This document shows, in pieces, positions 19,670 to 27,901 of a DNA stretch of 36,675 nucleotides. Each line of letters starts with the position of its first letter. The first letter of the stretch is position 1. Origin of the DNA: an uncultured Ectothiorhodospiraceae bacterium (GTDB lineage Bacteria; Pseudomonadota; Gammaproteobacteria; UBA9214); contig CAMYIX010000074.1 of the NCBI GenBank assembly GCA_947258615.1, positions 1 through 36,675 on the forward strand. The letters are read 5' to 3'. Both the position numbers and the translations under genes were made by a program. Under the pieces are notes generated by a model. That model was not told the origin of the DNA. It saw only the letters and a list, made by a program, of their open reading frames with translations, and did not search any database.

Positions 19670-21816
19670 GTCCCGGTCACGTTGCAATTACGGAAGAATC
19701 TGTAGTGTTCGATCGCCTCGAGGATACCGGCTGAGAACGGCTGTTTTGCGAAATAGATGCGCTCGATATCGACCAGTGCCGAGAGTTCCTCGTTGTGCCG
19801 GTTGGCAACCACCACCGCCATGGTATTGCCACGCATCATGTCCTCGTCGGCACCGGAACCGCCGGCAACCAGGATGTGCTCCAGCGGAATCTCCCATTGG
19901 TCGGCAAACCAGCGCAGGGCGAAGCCCTTCGAGGCACGGACCGGGACGATATCGAGGAACTGGCCGAAGGACATGAAGGTCGACACGGTCTGTTCGTGCT
20001 GGTGCAGCAGACTGTTGATTTCATCCAGACCCGGCGCCAGGCCTGGATCGATGTAGTAGCTTAATTTGAAGCGGCTCTGTTCGATCCTGGGCTGCAGCTT
20101 GATGCCGGGCAGATCGGCAAGAATCCGCAACACGGCATTGCGGTTCCACAGGTGGTCGATGTGATGTACCCAGGCGTAATCGGCGGTCAGGCGCGGGGCA
20201 TAGTGGATTTCCGTACCCAGGCTGGTGATCAGCACATCGGGCTGCGGGATACCGTATTGCTTCATCATGCGCAGTGCGGCATCCAGCCGTCGCCCTGTGG
20301 CAATTCCGAAGGTTGCGCATTTGCGGTTCTCCCGCATCACATTGATGAAACGCGCCAGCGACTTCGGGTCGGCCAGCAGGTTCTGGTCCAGGTCGCTGAA
20401 GATTGCCCGGTCGGGGTAGAGCGATGGTCGCTCTCGCGGTGGCTGACGAACCGGTGCCTCGACCCGGCTCACTATCGCCTGCAGCGCTTCCATATACTGG
20501 TCCACGTGTGCCTGCCAGGAATAGTGGCGCCGCACCCCTTCGAGACCGTTGTCAGCCATCGTCTGCCAGGTCTTCGTGTCACTGAGGATTTTCAGCAGGG
20601 CCTTCTCGATAGCCGACTTGTCGAGCGGGTCGACCAGATAGCCGTTGCGGCAATTGCCGGTAATGTCGCGCGGCCCGCCGTCTTCGGTCGCGACAATCGG
20701 CAAGCCGCTGGCGGCGGCCTCGATCAGGGTCAGTCCAAACGGCTCGGTCAGGGCGGGATTGATGAACACACCACCGAGGGCGGCCGCCAGGCGGTACAGG
20801 TCTGGTACGTCATTCGGCTGATGGTGTTTGGGATAGGCCACCCTGCCGTACAGGTCGTACTGGTCAATGGTCAGCAGCAGGTCGGTCAGCACCTCCTGCG
20901 GCCTGCTCCCCAGTTCGCGGATATCATCCCGGGTGCCGGCAACGATCACCAGGTTGGCGGCCCGCTGCAGGACATCGGATTCGCCATAGACCTCCAGCAG
21001 GGTGCCCAGGTTCTTGCGGGCATCCGGGCGCGACAGGGCCAGGATGATCGGCTTCTCCGGCCGGTTGAGGAAGCGCGCCAGTTCACGCTGCATCGGGCTG
21101 TCCTGTTCACTGCCGTCGGGCGGGAAAAACTGGTCCAGTTCGGTGCCCGGCGGAATGACCTTCATCTGCTCCGGCTGGTAATGATTGTAGAGCCCGTATT
21201 GCTCCTCGATTTCCTGGTGGGTACTGGTGATCACCAGCTCCGCCGCGCCCAGCACGTCCTCCTCGACCTCGATACGCCGGGATATATTGTACTGGCGCTC
21301 GATATCGGCCCGCTTCAGCCCGCTGGCCAGCAGCCGCTGTCGCTTGACCCGGCCCAGGGAGTGGCCGGTATGCACCAGCGGGATCCCGAGCAGGCTCGAC
21401 AGGCGGATGCCGACATAGCCGGCGTCCGCATAATGGCTGTGAATGATATCCGGTGACAGCTGGTGCTCGCGGAGGTAATTGAGGGCATTGTCCGCAAAGC
21501 TGTCCAGGCAATCCCACAACTGCTCCTTGGGCAGGTAGACGTCTTCGCCGCACTCGATGCGGGCAATGCCGACCTTGTCGGTGAGGCGCTCTTGCCGGCG
21601 GGCATAATCCGAGCTGACCGTCGAATCCAGCACCCGCCGGGTCAGCAGATCCACCCGGGCAACATCGTCCCGCTCACCCAGGGTACGGGCAAGTTCCACC
21701 ACGTACCGGGTCTGGCCACCGGTGTCATCATCACGACCCAGCTCAAGGCCGCGGCCCCGGATCAGGCCGTGAATACTGACAAGGAGTATGTAGAGTTTGT
21801 CCTTCGATTCAGGCAT
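19666..21816 (-). CDS. sps: Sucrose-phosphate synthase with degenerate C-terminal phosphatase-like domain
   Basis: The 716-residue protein forms sucrose-6-P from UDP-glucose and fructose-6-P. Residues 8-440 are the GT-B core, with GRDDDTGGQTRYVVELARTL, IIHSHYADAGYVG, HTGHSLGRVKR and LSRPDARKNLGTLLE; its E-x7-E motif is EPFGLTLIEAAASG. Residues 470-716 form a HAD domain whose motif I is DLDQN instead of DxDxT, and whose motif IV is GGSGADEDMM instead of GDxxND. The same type of change is known from cyanobacterial enzymes where this domain is considered inactive. First gene of the operon; the ATG at 21816 follows AGGAA. Confidence 0.93.
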   Translation of the reverse strand: MPESKDKLYILLVSIHGLIRGRGLELGRDDDTGGQTRYVVELARTLGERDDVARVDLLTRRVLDSTVSSDYARRQERLTDKVGIARIECGEDVYLPKEQLWDCLDSFADNALNYLREHQLSPDIIHSHYADAGYVGIRLSSLLGIPLVHTGHSLGRVKRQRLLASGLKRADIERQYNISRRIEVEEDVLGAAELVITSTHQEIEEQYGLYNHYQPEQMKVIPPGTELDQFFPPDGSEQDSPMQRELARFLNRPEKPIILALSRPDARKNLGTLLEVYGESDVLQRAANLVIVAGTRDDIRELGSRPQEVLTDLLLTIDQYDLYGRVAYPKHHQPNDVPDLYRLAAALGGVFINPALTEPFGLTLIEAAASGLPIVATEDGGPRDITGNCRNGYLVDPLDKSAIEKALLKILSDTKTWQTMADNGLEGVRRHYSWQAHVDQYMEALQAIVSRVEAPVRQPPRERPSLYPDRAIFSDLDQNLLADPKSLARFINVMRENRKCATFGIATGRRLDAALRMMKQYGIPQPDVLITSLGTEIHYAPRLTADYAWVHHIDHLWNRNAVLRILADLPGIKLQPRIEQSRFKLSYYIDPGLAPGLDEINSLLHQHEQTVSTFMSFGQFLDIVPVRASKGFALRWFADQWEIPLEHILVAGGSGADEDMMRGNTMAVVVANRHNEELSALVDIERIYFAKQPFSAGILEAIEHYRFFRNCNVTGT

Positions 21817-21918
21817 CCCTGGAAATTCCTGCCGTGCGTCATATCAAGACGGCAACGGGGATGCCCCGACTGCCGGGCGGCCAGGAGCGGGCCAAATGGC
21901 CCGTATTGACCGGCACCT

Positions 21919-21947
21919 AGACTAGCAACAAATATCTTTATTTTCAA
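21919..21947 (-). promoter_or_regulatory. Candidate promoter of the sucrose operon
   Basis: On the minus strand TTGAAA (21942-21947) and TAGTCT (21919-21924) are separated by 17 bases within an unusually AT-rich stretch (21925-21965) for this GC-rich region. The -35 matches 5 of 6 bases; the -10 is poor but keeps the three most conserved positions. The transcript would have a leader of about 95 bases. Confidence 0.4.
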
Positions 21948-22000
21948 TAAAATACAATTTATTGTCCCCCGAGGACCCGCACCGGGCAGCAGTCCGCTGC

Positions 22001-22029
22001 TTGCGGGTGACGGTACAAACTGCTATAAA
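22001..22029 (+). promoter_or_regulatory. Candidate promoter of rpmB-rpmG
   Basis: TTGCGG (22001-22006) and TATAAA (22024-22029) are spaced by exactly 17 bases, a good sigma70 match. The start would be near 22036, 40 bases before the rpmB ATG. It fits a strongly expressed ribosomal protein operon. Confidence 0.6.
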
Positions 22030-22075
22030 GGCGCGCTCATTTTTTACGCTGCCAGCAGCAAACAGGAAACCAGCA

Positions 22076-22312
22076 ATGTCCAGAGTCTGTCAGGTCACCG
22101 GGAAACGCCCGCAAAGCGGCAACAACGTCTCTCACGCCAATAACAAAACGCGGCGGCGCTTTCTGCCCAATCTGCACGACCACCGCTTCTGGGTGGAAGA
22201 CGAGAAGCGCTGGGTAAAACTGCGCGTGTCCTCCAAGGGCATGCGCATCATTGACAAGCTGGGTATCACCACCGTGCTGGCCGATATCCGCGCCCGCGGC
22301 GAGAAGGTCTAG
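22076..22312 (+). CDS. rpmB: Ribosomal protein bL28
   Basis: The 78-residue product starts [20 protein letters not shown] and continues with [13 protein letters not shown], the standard bL28 sequence; length equals E. coli L28. It is a component of the large ribosomal subunit. Only one cysteine is present in the usual N-terminal region and there is no CxxC pair, so this is the zinc-independent form. The start at 22076 is fixed by homology. rpmG follows after 11 bases. Confidence 0.97.
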   Translation: MSRVCQVTGKRPQSGNNVSHANNKTRRRFLPNLHDHRFWVEDEKRWVKLRVSSKGMRIIDKLGITTVLADIRARGEKV

Positions 22313-22323
22313 GAGCAAACGAC

Positions 22324-22479
22324 ATGCGTGACAAAATCAAACTCGTCTCCAGTGCCGGCACCGGTCACTACTACACCACCACCAAGAACAAGCGCACCAT
22401 GCCGGAGAAGATGGAAATCAAGAAATTCGACCCGGTGGTCCGCCAGCACGTCATGTACAAGGAAGCCAAGATCAAATAA
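22324..22479 (+). CDS. rpmG: Ribosomal protein bL33
   Basis: A 51-residue large-subunit protein reading [20 protein letters not shown] and ending [17 protein letters not shown]. The length and sequence fit the zinc-free bL33 form (no CxxC motifs). It lies 11 bases after rpmB and is followed by a strong terminator. In many gammaproteobacteria mutM comes next; here mutM is about 8 kb downstream. Confidence 0.96.
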   Translation: MRDKIKLVSSAGTGHYYTTTKNKRTMPEKMEIKKFDPVVRQHVMYKEAKIK

Positions 22480-22505
22480 TCTACCGGCTGACATGATTTA
22501 TAAGA

Positions 22506-22530
22506 AACCCGGCACCGCCGGGTTTTTTAT
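22506..22530 (+). terminator. Rho-independent terminator of rpmB-rpmG
   Basis: AACCCGGC (22506-22513) pairs perfectly with GCCGGGTT (22517-22524) around the loop ACC, followed by a T-run (TTTTTT from 22523). It is a textbook intrinsic terminator 27 bases after the rpmG stop. Confidence 0.92.
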
Positions 22531-22555
22531 TGCCTGTATTTTTCTGCGAATGGGC

Positions 22556-22829
22556 ACCGCGGAGACGTAGAGAAAAAACCGGGAAAGGCCTCACCGCAAA
22601 GGCGCAAAGGGCGCAAAGGACATAAAGAAAAATATTTACCGCAGAGTCGCCGAGGACGCAGTGAATGATTGTTTCAAAGAACTAAACTCGATATTTCATC
22701 AAAGCGAAAGCTGGAACCAGGGAATGGTTGAGGGTTGTTAACAATGATTATGTTTTCTTTGCGCCCTCTGCGTCTTTGCGGTTAGATTTCTTGGAAATTT
22801 TCTCCGCGTCCTCCGCATCTCCGCGGTGA
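22556..22829. repeat. Cluster of five ACCGCAGAG-type dispersed repeat units (locus B)
   Basis: Three plus-oriented units (22556-22577, 22593-22630, 22638-22666) face two minus-oriented units (22752-22783, 22798-22829). The units share the pattern ACCGC(A/G)(A/G)AG-x-CGC(A/G)(A/G)AGG-x-CGCA(A/G)AG followed by A-rich sequence. ACCGC always points outward and the A-rich end inward, so the whole block can fold back. About 85 bases of unrelated sequence lie in the centre. It fills the 376-base gap between rpmG and the desaturase gene; no coding sequence is apparent. Confidence 0.78.
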
Positions 22830-22855
22830 ACCCGTTTTTTCGAATAGATATAAAC

Positions 22856-24067
22856 TCAGGCCGCTTGCAGGCTGTAGCCGCGCAGGCGCCGGGAAAACTC
22901 CTGCAGGGCCGTGATACCCGTTGCCTCGGCCTGCTGGCACCATTCCTGGAGTCCCTGCAATAGCTGTTCCTGGCTGAGTGCCTGGCGTGACCACACCGAC
23001 TGCAGCTGCTGACGGTACTGGTAGACGGTGCGCAGGTTGCCGAACCGCTCCAGTACCCGCTCCAGTCGACCGCGCGCCGCGGCATCGATCAAGGCGGCCT
23101 CGCGCGTCAGCAGGTTGCGCACCCGGCGCAACAGCCGCCTGCGGGGACCATCGGCCTCGCGCCGCTCCTGCCTGAGCACCGGCCGGATCACCTCCCGGGC
23201 GTAACTCGCCATGACATACATGCGGCTGATTACCACGGCGCTCACGGTTTCCAGATCGATGGTTTGCTTCTGCTCCAGGATCACCGGCCGGGGTGGCGCC
23301 ACCTTCTTGACCCGTGCCAGCCCCAGCAGCGCCAGCAGGCGGATGTAGGTCCAGCCCAGGTCGAATTCCCACCATTTGCTGGAGAACCGGGCCGATGCCG
23401 GAAAGGCGTGGTGATTGGAATGCAGTTCCTCGCCGCCGATAAAGATACCCAGGGGCGTGATATTACGGGCGGCATCGCGGGTCTCGTAGTTGCGATAACC
23501 CCACCAGTGGCCTACCCCGTTGATGACACCGGCGGCCCAGAAGGGTATCCACAGCATCTGCACGGCCCACAGCGCCAGGCCGGCAACCCCGAACAGGGCG
23601 ATATCCAGTCCCAGCAGTAGCGCGACCCCCAGCATGGGGAAACGCGCATACAGGTGTCGTTCCAACCAGTCATCGGGGGTCAGGTGACCATAGTGCGCCA
23701 GGGTCTGCTCCCTGGCCGCCTCGCGCTGGTAGAGTTCGGCACCCCGTGCCAGCACCGTGCGGATACCCAGTATCCGGGGGCTGTGCGGGTCGTCGGGTGT
23801 TTCGCATTTCGCGTGGTGCTTGCGGTGCACGGCCACCCATTCCCGGGTCACCATCCCGGTCGTCAGCCAGAGCCAGAAACGGAAGAAGTGGCTGACCAGG
23901 GGATGCAGGTCCAGCGCCCGGTGGGCCTGGTGGCGGTGCAGGTAGATGGTTACGGCGGCAATCGTCACCTGGGTCAGGACCAGACCCAGGACCAGCAGTT
24001 CAGTGACCGACAGACGGGCCAAGCCGCCGCCGCCCAGGAATTCCAGTACGACATCAATCATTGGCAT
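22856..24067 (-). CDS. desA: DesA-type fatty acid desaturase with long C-terminal extension
   Basis: A 403-residue membrane di-iron desaturase, probably introducing a delta-9 double bond into acyl chains. The three histidine boxes are present: HRHQAH (44-49), HRKHH (81-85) and HSNHH (about 216-220). Hydrophobic helix pairs lie at about 20-70 and 145-190. A charged helical C-terminal region (about 265-403) follows. Its last 60 residues (LQSVWSRQALSQEQLLQGLQ, then EWCQQAEATGITALQEFSRR) resemble the end of ISL3-type transposases, as I recall for other DesA proteins. ATG 24067 or 24061 may be used. Likely role: membrane fluidity adaptation. Confidence 0.85.
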   Translation of the reverse strand: MPMIDVVLEFLGGGGLARLSVTELLVLGLVLTQVTIAAVTIYLHRHQAHRALDLHPLVSHFFRFWLWLTTGMVTREWVAVHRKHHAKCETPDDPHSPRILGIRTVLARGAELYQREAAREQTLAHYGHLTPDDWLERHLYARFPMLGVALLLGLDIALFGVAGLALWAVQMLWIPFWAAGVINGVGHWWGYRNYETRDAARNITPLGIFIGGEELHSNHHAFPASARFSSKWWEFDLGWTYIRLLALLGLARVKKVAPPRPVILEQKQTIDLETVSAVVISRMYVMASYAREVIRPVLRQERREADGPRRRLLRRVRNLLTREAALIDAAARGRLERVLERFGNLRTVYQYRQQLQSVWSRQALSQEQLLQGLQEWCQQAEATGITALQEFSRRLRGYSLQAA

Positions 24068-24163
24068 TACATCTCGGGGAGGGACTCAACAGGCGCCCAG
24101 TTTAGCACAGCGGCGCTGCAAGACGGTCTGGTGCGCGTCTGGCCAGGTTAATTACCAGGTAAA

Positions 24164-26119
24164 TCAGTCCCGTTCCAGCAACAGGTTACCCACGGGATCC
24201 ACGCGGCAGGTCCAGCCGGCGGGGAGGTAGGTCGTGGCCACGGTTTCCGTTACCAGGGCCGGGCCGGTCAGCTCCTGGCCGGAGCCGAGCGCTGCGCGAG
24301 ACCAGACCGGCACCGACCGGTGGTAACCGGCCAGGGGCACCGTGCGCGGCGCGGCGGCTTCGGCATCCACTGCCAGTGCCGGCAGGCGGATATCCGGCGG
24401 CCGGCAATGCAGGTTGCAGCGGATATTCACCAGTTCGACCACACCCGTCAGGCGATGCCCGTAACGCTGCTCGTGCGCCCGGTGAAAGGCCTCCCGGGTG
24501 GGACCCAGCCCCTGCCAGGGCAGGTTCAGGGTGAACGACTGCCCCCGGTAACGCAGGTCCAGGCTGAATTCGCTGGTGATGTCCCGCGCCGCCACCCCTT
24601 CCGCCTCCAGGGAATCGGCCCCCTTCGCGGCCAGCGCCTCCAGCTGTTGCTGCAGCGCATCGGCGTCGAAGTCATCCAGCAACCCCGTCAGGGTATGCGA
24701 CAGCTGGCGTGCCCGCGGTGCCGCCAGCATGCCCAGCGCGGACAACACCCCGGCATGCACGGGGACAAGGGCGCGGTGCATACCCAGGGCCTCGGCCAGG
24801 GCACACACATGCAGGCCGCCGGCGCCCCCGAAGGACACCAGCACATGGTTGCGCGGGTCCACCCCGCGCTGCACCGAAATCACCCGCAGGGCCTGGGCCA
24901 TGTGTTCGTTGGCGATGTCGATAATACCCTGCGCGGCGTCCTCGACCCCGATGGCCAGGGCCGTCGCTATGATTGCCACGGCCTGCCTGGCGGCCCCGGC
25001 ATCCAGGGTCATGGTGCCGCCGAGGAAAGCGTCTGCCTGCAGGCGTCCCAGCACCAGGTTGGCATCGGTCACCGTGGGCCGCACCCCCCCCTGCCCGTAG
25101 CAGGCCGGGCCCGGGGCCGCACCGGCCGATTCCGGGCCTACCTGCAGCAGCCCCCCGCTGTCGAGGGCTGCGATCGAGCCGCCCCCCGCCCCGATGGTGT
25201 GCATGTCGACCATGGGCACGGCCACCGGCCAGGGCCCGATATGGCCCTCGGAGGTCAGCCGGATATCGCCCTCGATCAGGGCCACGTCGGTCGAGGTCCC
25301 GCCCATGTCAAAGCTCAGCAGCCGGCTGGCCCCGGCCTGCAGGCCGATGAAGCGCGCGCCCATCAACCCGCCGGCCGGACCGGACAGCAGCAGGTGCACG
25401 GCCTTGCGCCCGGCCTGTCCGGCACTGACCGTCCCGCCCGAACTCTGCATCACGCTGACCGGGGCAGGCGCCAGCGCCTGCTGCAGGCGACGCAGGTAAC
25501 CGTCCACCAGGGGACCAACCCAGGCGTTCAGCCAGGTAGCGATGCCGCGCTCGTACTCGCGGTACTCCGGCAGCACCTCGGAGGAGCGCGATACGAACAG
25601 CCCCTCGGGCAGCCACGACGCGATCTCGCGTTCATCCGCGTCATCCACAAAGGAAAACAGCAGATTGATGGCCACGGCCTGCGGCTTGAGTTGCCGCAGC
25701 TGTTCCTCGATCAGCGCCCGGTCCGCCGCACTCAACCCGGAGACCCGTTCCCCGTCCGCACCCAGGCGCGCGCCCACCTCCAGGCAGAGTGCGCGCGGGA
25801 CCGGCGGCAGCTCCTGCGCCGGCTGCAGATTGTAGAGTTCACGGCGCGCCTGGCGGCCGATGGTCAGCACATCGCGCAGGCCGCGGTTGGTGATGTAGAG
25901 GGTGCGCACACCCTTGCGCTCCAGCACGGCATTGGTCGCCACGGTCGAGCCGTGCACTACCTGCAGCGCATCCATGGCCAGCCCCAGATCGGCAATCCCC
26001 TGCAGGATGGCCTGCTCCGGCGCCTGCGGCGTGGACAATACCTTGTGGACGCGCAGCGAGTGCCCGTCAAACAGAACGAAGTCGGTAAAGGTACCGCCGG
26101 TATCAACACCCAGCCACAT
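24164..26119 (-). CDS. Hydantoinase/oxoprolinase family protein, HyuA-type subunit
   Basis: A 651-residue protein of the HyuA/5-oxoprolinase alpha family, with an actin-like ATPase fold. It opens MWLGVDTGGTFTDFVLFDG (phosphate loop) and has VVHGSTVATNAVLERKG, the central LLSFDMGGTSTDVALIEGD (second phosphate loop) and AAPGPACYGQGG. Such subunits couple ATP hydrolysis to opening of hydantoin, oxoproline or related rings, or to acetone carboxylation, usually with a HyuB partner. No HyuB gene is adjacent, so the substrate and even catalytic competence are uncertain. The start at 26119 places DTGG at the normal distance; 26137 is an alternative. Confidence 0.87.
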   Translation of the reverse strand: MWLGVDTGGTFTDFVLFDGHSLRVHKVLSTPQAPEQAILQGIADLGLAMDALQVVHGSTVATNAVLERKGVRTLYITNRGLRDVLTIGRQARRELYNLQPAQELPPVPRALCLEVGARLGADGERVSGLSAADRALIEEQLRQLKPQAVAINLLFSFVDDADEREIASWLPEGLFVSRSSEVLPEYREYERGIATWLNAWVGPLVDGYLRRLQQALAPAPVSVMQSSGGTVSAGQAGRKAVHLLLSGPAGGLMGARFIGLQAGASRLLSFDMGGTSTDVALIEGDIRLTSEGHIGPWPVAVPMVDMHTIGAGGGSIAALDSGGLLQVGPESAGAAPGPACYGQGGVRPTVTDANLVLGRLQADAFLGGTMTLDAGAARQAVAIIATALAIGVEDAAQGIIDIANEHMAQALRVISVQRGVDPRNHVLVSFGGAGGLHVCALAEALGMHRALVPVHAGVLSALGMLAAPRARQLSHTLTGLLDDFDADALQQQLEALAAKGADSLEAEGVAARDITSEFSLDLRYRGQSFTLNLPWQGLGPTREAFHRAHEQRYGHRLTGVVELVNIRCNLHCRPPDIRLPALAVDAEAAAPRTVPLAGYHRSVPVWSRAALGSGQELTGPALVTETVATTYLPAGWTCRVDPVGNLLLERD

Positions 26120-26211
26120 AGTCAGGCCCTGGCCCATCCGCCGCATTCCGGTCCGGAAACAATACCCGGACCGGCGCCATGCAAAACCGGCTCGTAATGA
26201 AGTCAATTGGT

Positions 26212-26219
26212 ATTATAAT
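26212..26219. promoter_or_regulatory. Symmetric TATTATAATA element in the hyuA/ABC divergent spacer
   Basis: A perfect -10 hexamer TATAAT is present on both strands (26214-26219 plus; 26212-26217 minus) because the sequence TATTATAATA is nearly palindromic. No convincing -35 box was found on either strand. It lies 93 bases before the HyuA start and about 43 before the ABC ATPase start, so it could serve divergent transcripts. Confidence 0.4.
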
Positions 26220-26261
26220 TCGCGCGACTTGCAAACAGTGAATACCGGGAACGGGGATAGC

Positions 26262-27142
26262 ATGCGAAAGGAAGTACTGGTTCACGTCGAACATCTCTAC
26301 CGTTATTACGGCCACACCTGTGCCGTCTCGGATGTCAGCTTTGACCTCGCCAAGGGCGAGGTGCTGGGCTTCCTGGGACCGAACGGTGCCGGCAAGTCCA
26401 GCACCATGCAGATGATCAGCGGTAACCTGGCGCCCAGCGCCGGGCGAATCCACGTGAACGGCATCGACCTGCTGGACAGCCCCAAGCGTGCCAAGAGCGG
26501 TATCGGTTACCTGCCCGAACGACCCCCGGTCTACCGCGAACTGACGGTGGACGAATACCTGGCCTACTGCGCCCGCCTGAACCGCATCGCCCGTGGAGAA
26601 CGCGACCGGGCGGTCAGCACGGCCAAGGAGCGCTGCGGCCTGGGCGATGTCGGGCGGCGCCTGATCGGCAACCTGTCCAAGGGCTACCAGCAGCGCGTGG
26701 GCATCGCCCAGGCCATCATCCACACCCCCGCCGTGGTGATCCTCGACGAGGCATCATCCTGTCGACCCACATCCTGCCCGAGGTCCAGGCCACCTGTAAC
26801 CGGGTGCAGATCATCCACCAGGGACAACTGGTGTTTGCCGACAGCATCACCGGGCTGGAGCAGCGCCTCAACGCCACCAGCCTGCTCGCCGCCTTCCATG
26901 CCACACCCGACCTGCCGATCCTGCAGCAACTGCCTGGCGTCAGTGCGGCGGAGACCCTGCCCGACGGGCGCATACGCATCCACTACCGCGACACCGACCC
27001 CTCCGAGGCCCTGATTGAACAGGCGGTTGCGGGACACTGGCGGCTGTACGAACTGGCTCCCGAGCGCCGCAGCCTGGAACAGATCTTTATCGACCTGACC
27101 TGTTCGGAACCGGCGGCCGCTGCGCCGGGAGAGGCCGCCTGA
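26262..27142 (+). pseudogene. GldA-like ABC transporter ATPase, disrupted by an out-of-frame deletion
   Basis: The 5' part encodes a normal ABC ATPase N-terminus: Walker A GPNGAGKS (39-46), QLoop-region YLPERPPVYRELTVDEYLAY, signature LSKGYQQR (about 140-147) and Walker B VVILDE (158-163). Immediately after this Glu (26750) the reading frame is lost. A +2 frame resumes at 26753 with IILSTHILPEVQATCNRVQI and runs to the true end at 27142, overlapping the permease start (TGATG). Compared with family members, about 25 residues (the D-loop region, typically PTVGLDPNQ onwards) are missing, an apparent deletion of about 73 bases. Ribosomes staying in the first frame would make an aberrant 250-residue protein ending at 27014. 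It could be a true mutation or an assembly error. Confidence 0.85.
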
Positions 27143-27894
27143 TGATTTTCACCATCGCCGCACGCGAACTGCGCAGCCTGTTCCTGTCACCGCTGGCCTG
27201 GGCGGTCCTGGCAGTGGTGCAGTTCATCCTCGCCTACCTGTTCCTGTCGCAGATTGACGCCTACCTCATCTGGCAGCCGCGACTGGCGGCCATCGAGGGG
27301 GCGCCCGGGGTCTCGGACATCATTATCGCGCCCCTGCTGGCCGATGCCGCCATTGTGCTGTTGCTGGTCACACCGCTGATGACCATGCGCGTGCTCAGCG
27401 AGGAGCGCCGCAACCGCACCCTCAGTCTGCTGTTCTCCGCACCGGTCTCCATGACCGAGATCATCATCGGAAAGTACCTGGGGGTGCTGGCCTTTTTCCT
27501 GATCATGCTGGGCCTGCTGGCACTGATGCCGCTGGCGCTGCTGGCCGGTACCGACCTCGATCTCGGCAAGCTGGCCGCGGGCCTGCTGGGGCTCGCCCTG
27601 CTGCTGGCCGCCTTCACCGCCATCGGCCTGTTCATGTCGGCGCTGACGGAACAGCCCACCATTGCCGCCATCAGCACCTTCGGACTGCTGTTGCTGCTGT
27701 GGATCATCGACTGGGCCGGCAACAGCGACGGCCAGGCCAGCGGCCTGTTCTCCTACCTGTCGATGCTGCGCCACTACCAGACCCTGCTCAAGGGCCTGTT
27801 CCACAGTACCGACGTGGTCTACTACCTGTTGATCATTTTCCTGTTCCTCGGTCTCAGCATCCGCCGCCTGGATGCCGACCGCCTGTCACACTGA
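27142..27894 (+). CDS. ABC-2 type permease, GldF/NosY-like
   Basis: A 250-residue membrane protein with six hydrophobic segments. The opening MIFTIAARELRSLFLSPLAW, the block TMRVLSEERRNRTLSLLFSA and PVSMTEIIIGKYLG are typical of ABC-2 permeases such as GldF. It would form the channel of the transporter with the ATPase encoded just upstream (TGATG overlap) and the GldG-like protein downstream (7-base gap). The substrate is unknown. The gene is intact although its ATPase partner is broken. Confidence 0.88.
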   Translation: MIFTIAARELRSLFLSPLAWAVLAVVQFILAYLFLSQIDAYLIWQPRLAAIEGAPGVSDIIIAPLLADAAIVLLLVTPLMTMRVLSEERRNRTLSLLFSAPVSMTEIIIGKYLGVLAFFLIMLGLLALMPLALLAGTDLDLGKLAAGLLGLALLLAAFTAIGLFMSALTEQPTIAAISTFGLLLLLWIIDWAGNSDGQASGLFSYLSMLRHYQTLLKGLFHSTDVVYYLLIIFLFLGLSIRRLDADRLSH

Positions 27895-27901
27895 GTCGCC
27901 C

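Noticed and set aside
22556-22829. CRISPR array
   Set aside because: Units occur in both orientations, spacing is irregular, units diverge and there are no cas genes; the pattern fits an inverted dispersed repeat instead.
24320-26197. A 625-codon plus-strand open frame opposite the hydantoinase gene
   Set aside because: It is the antisense shadow of a well-conserved HyuA gene in GC-rich DNA; the translation is rich in Gln, His, Arg and Gly with no recognisable domain.
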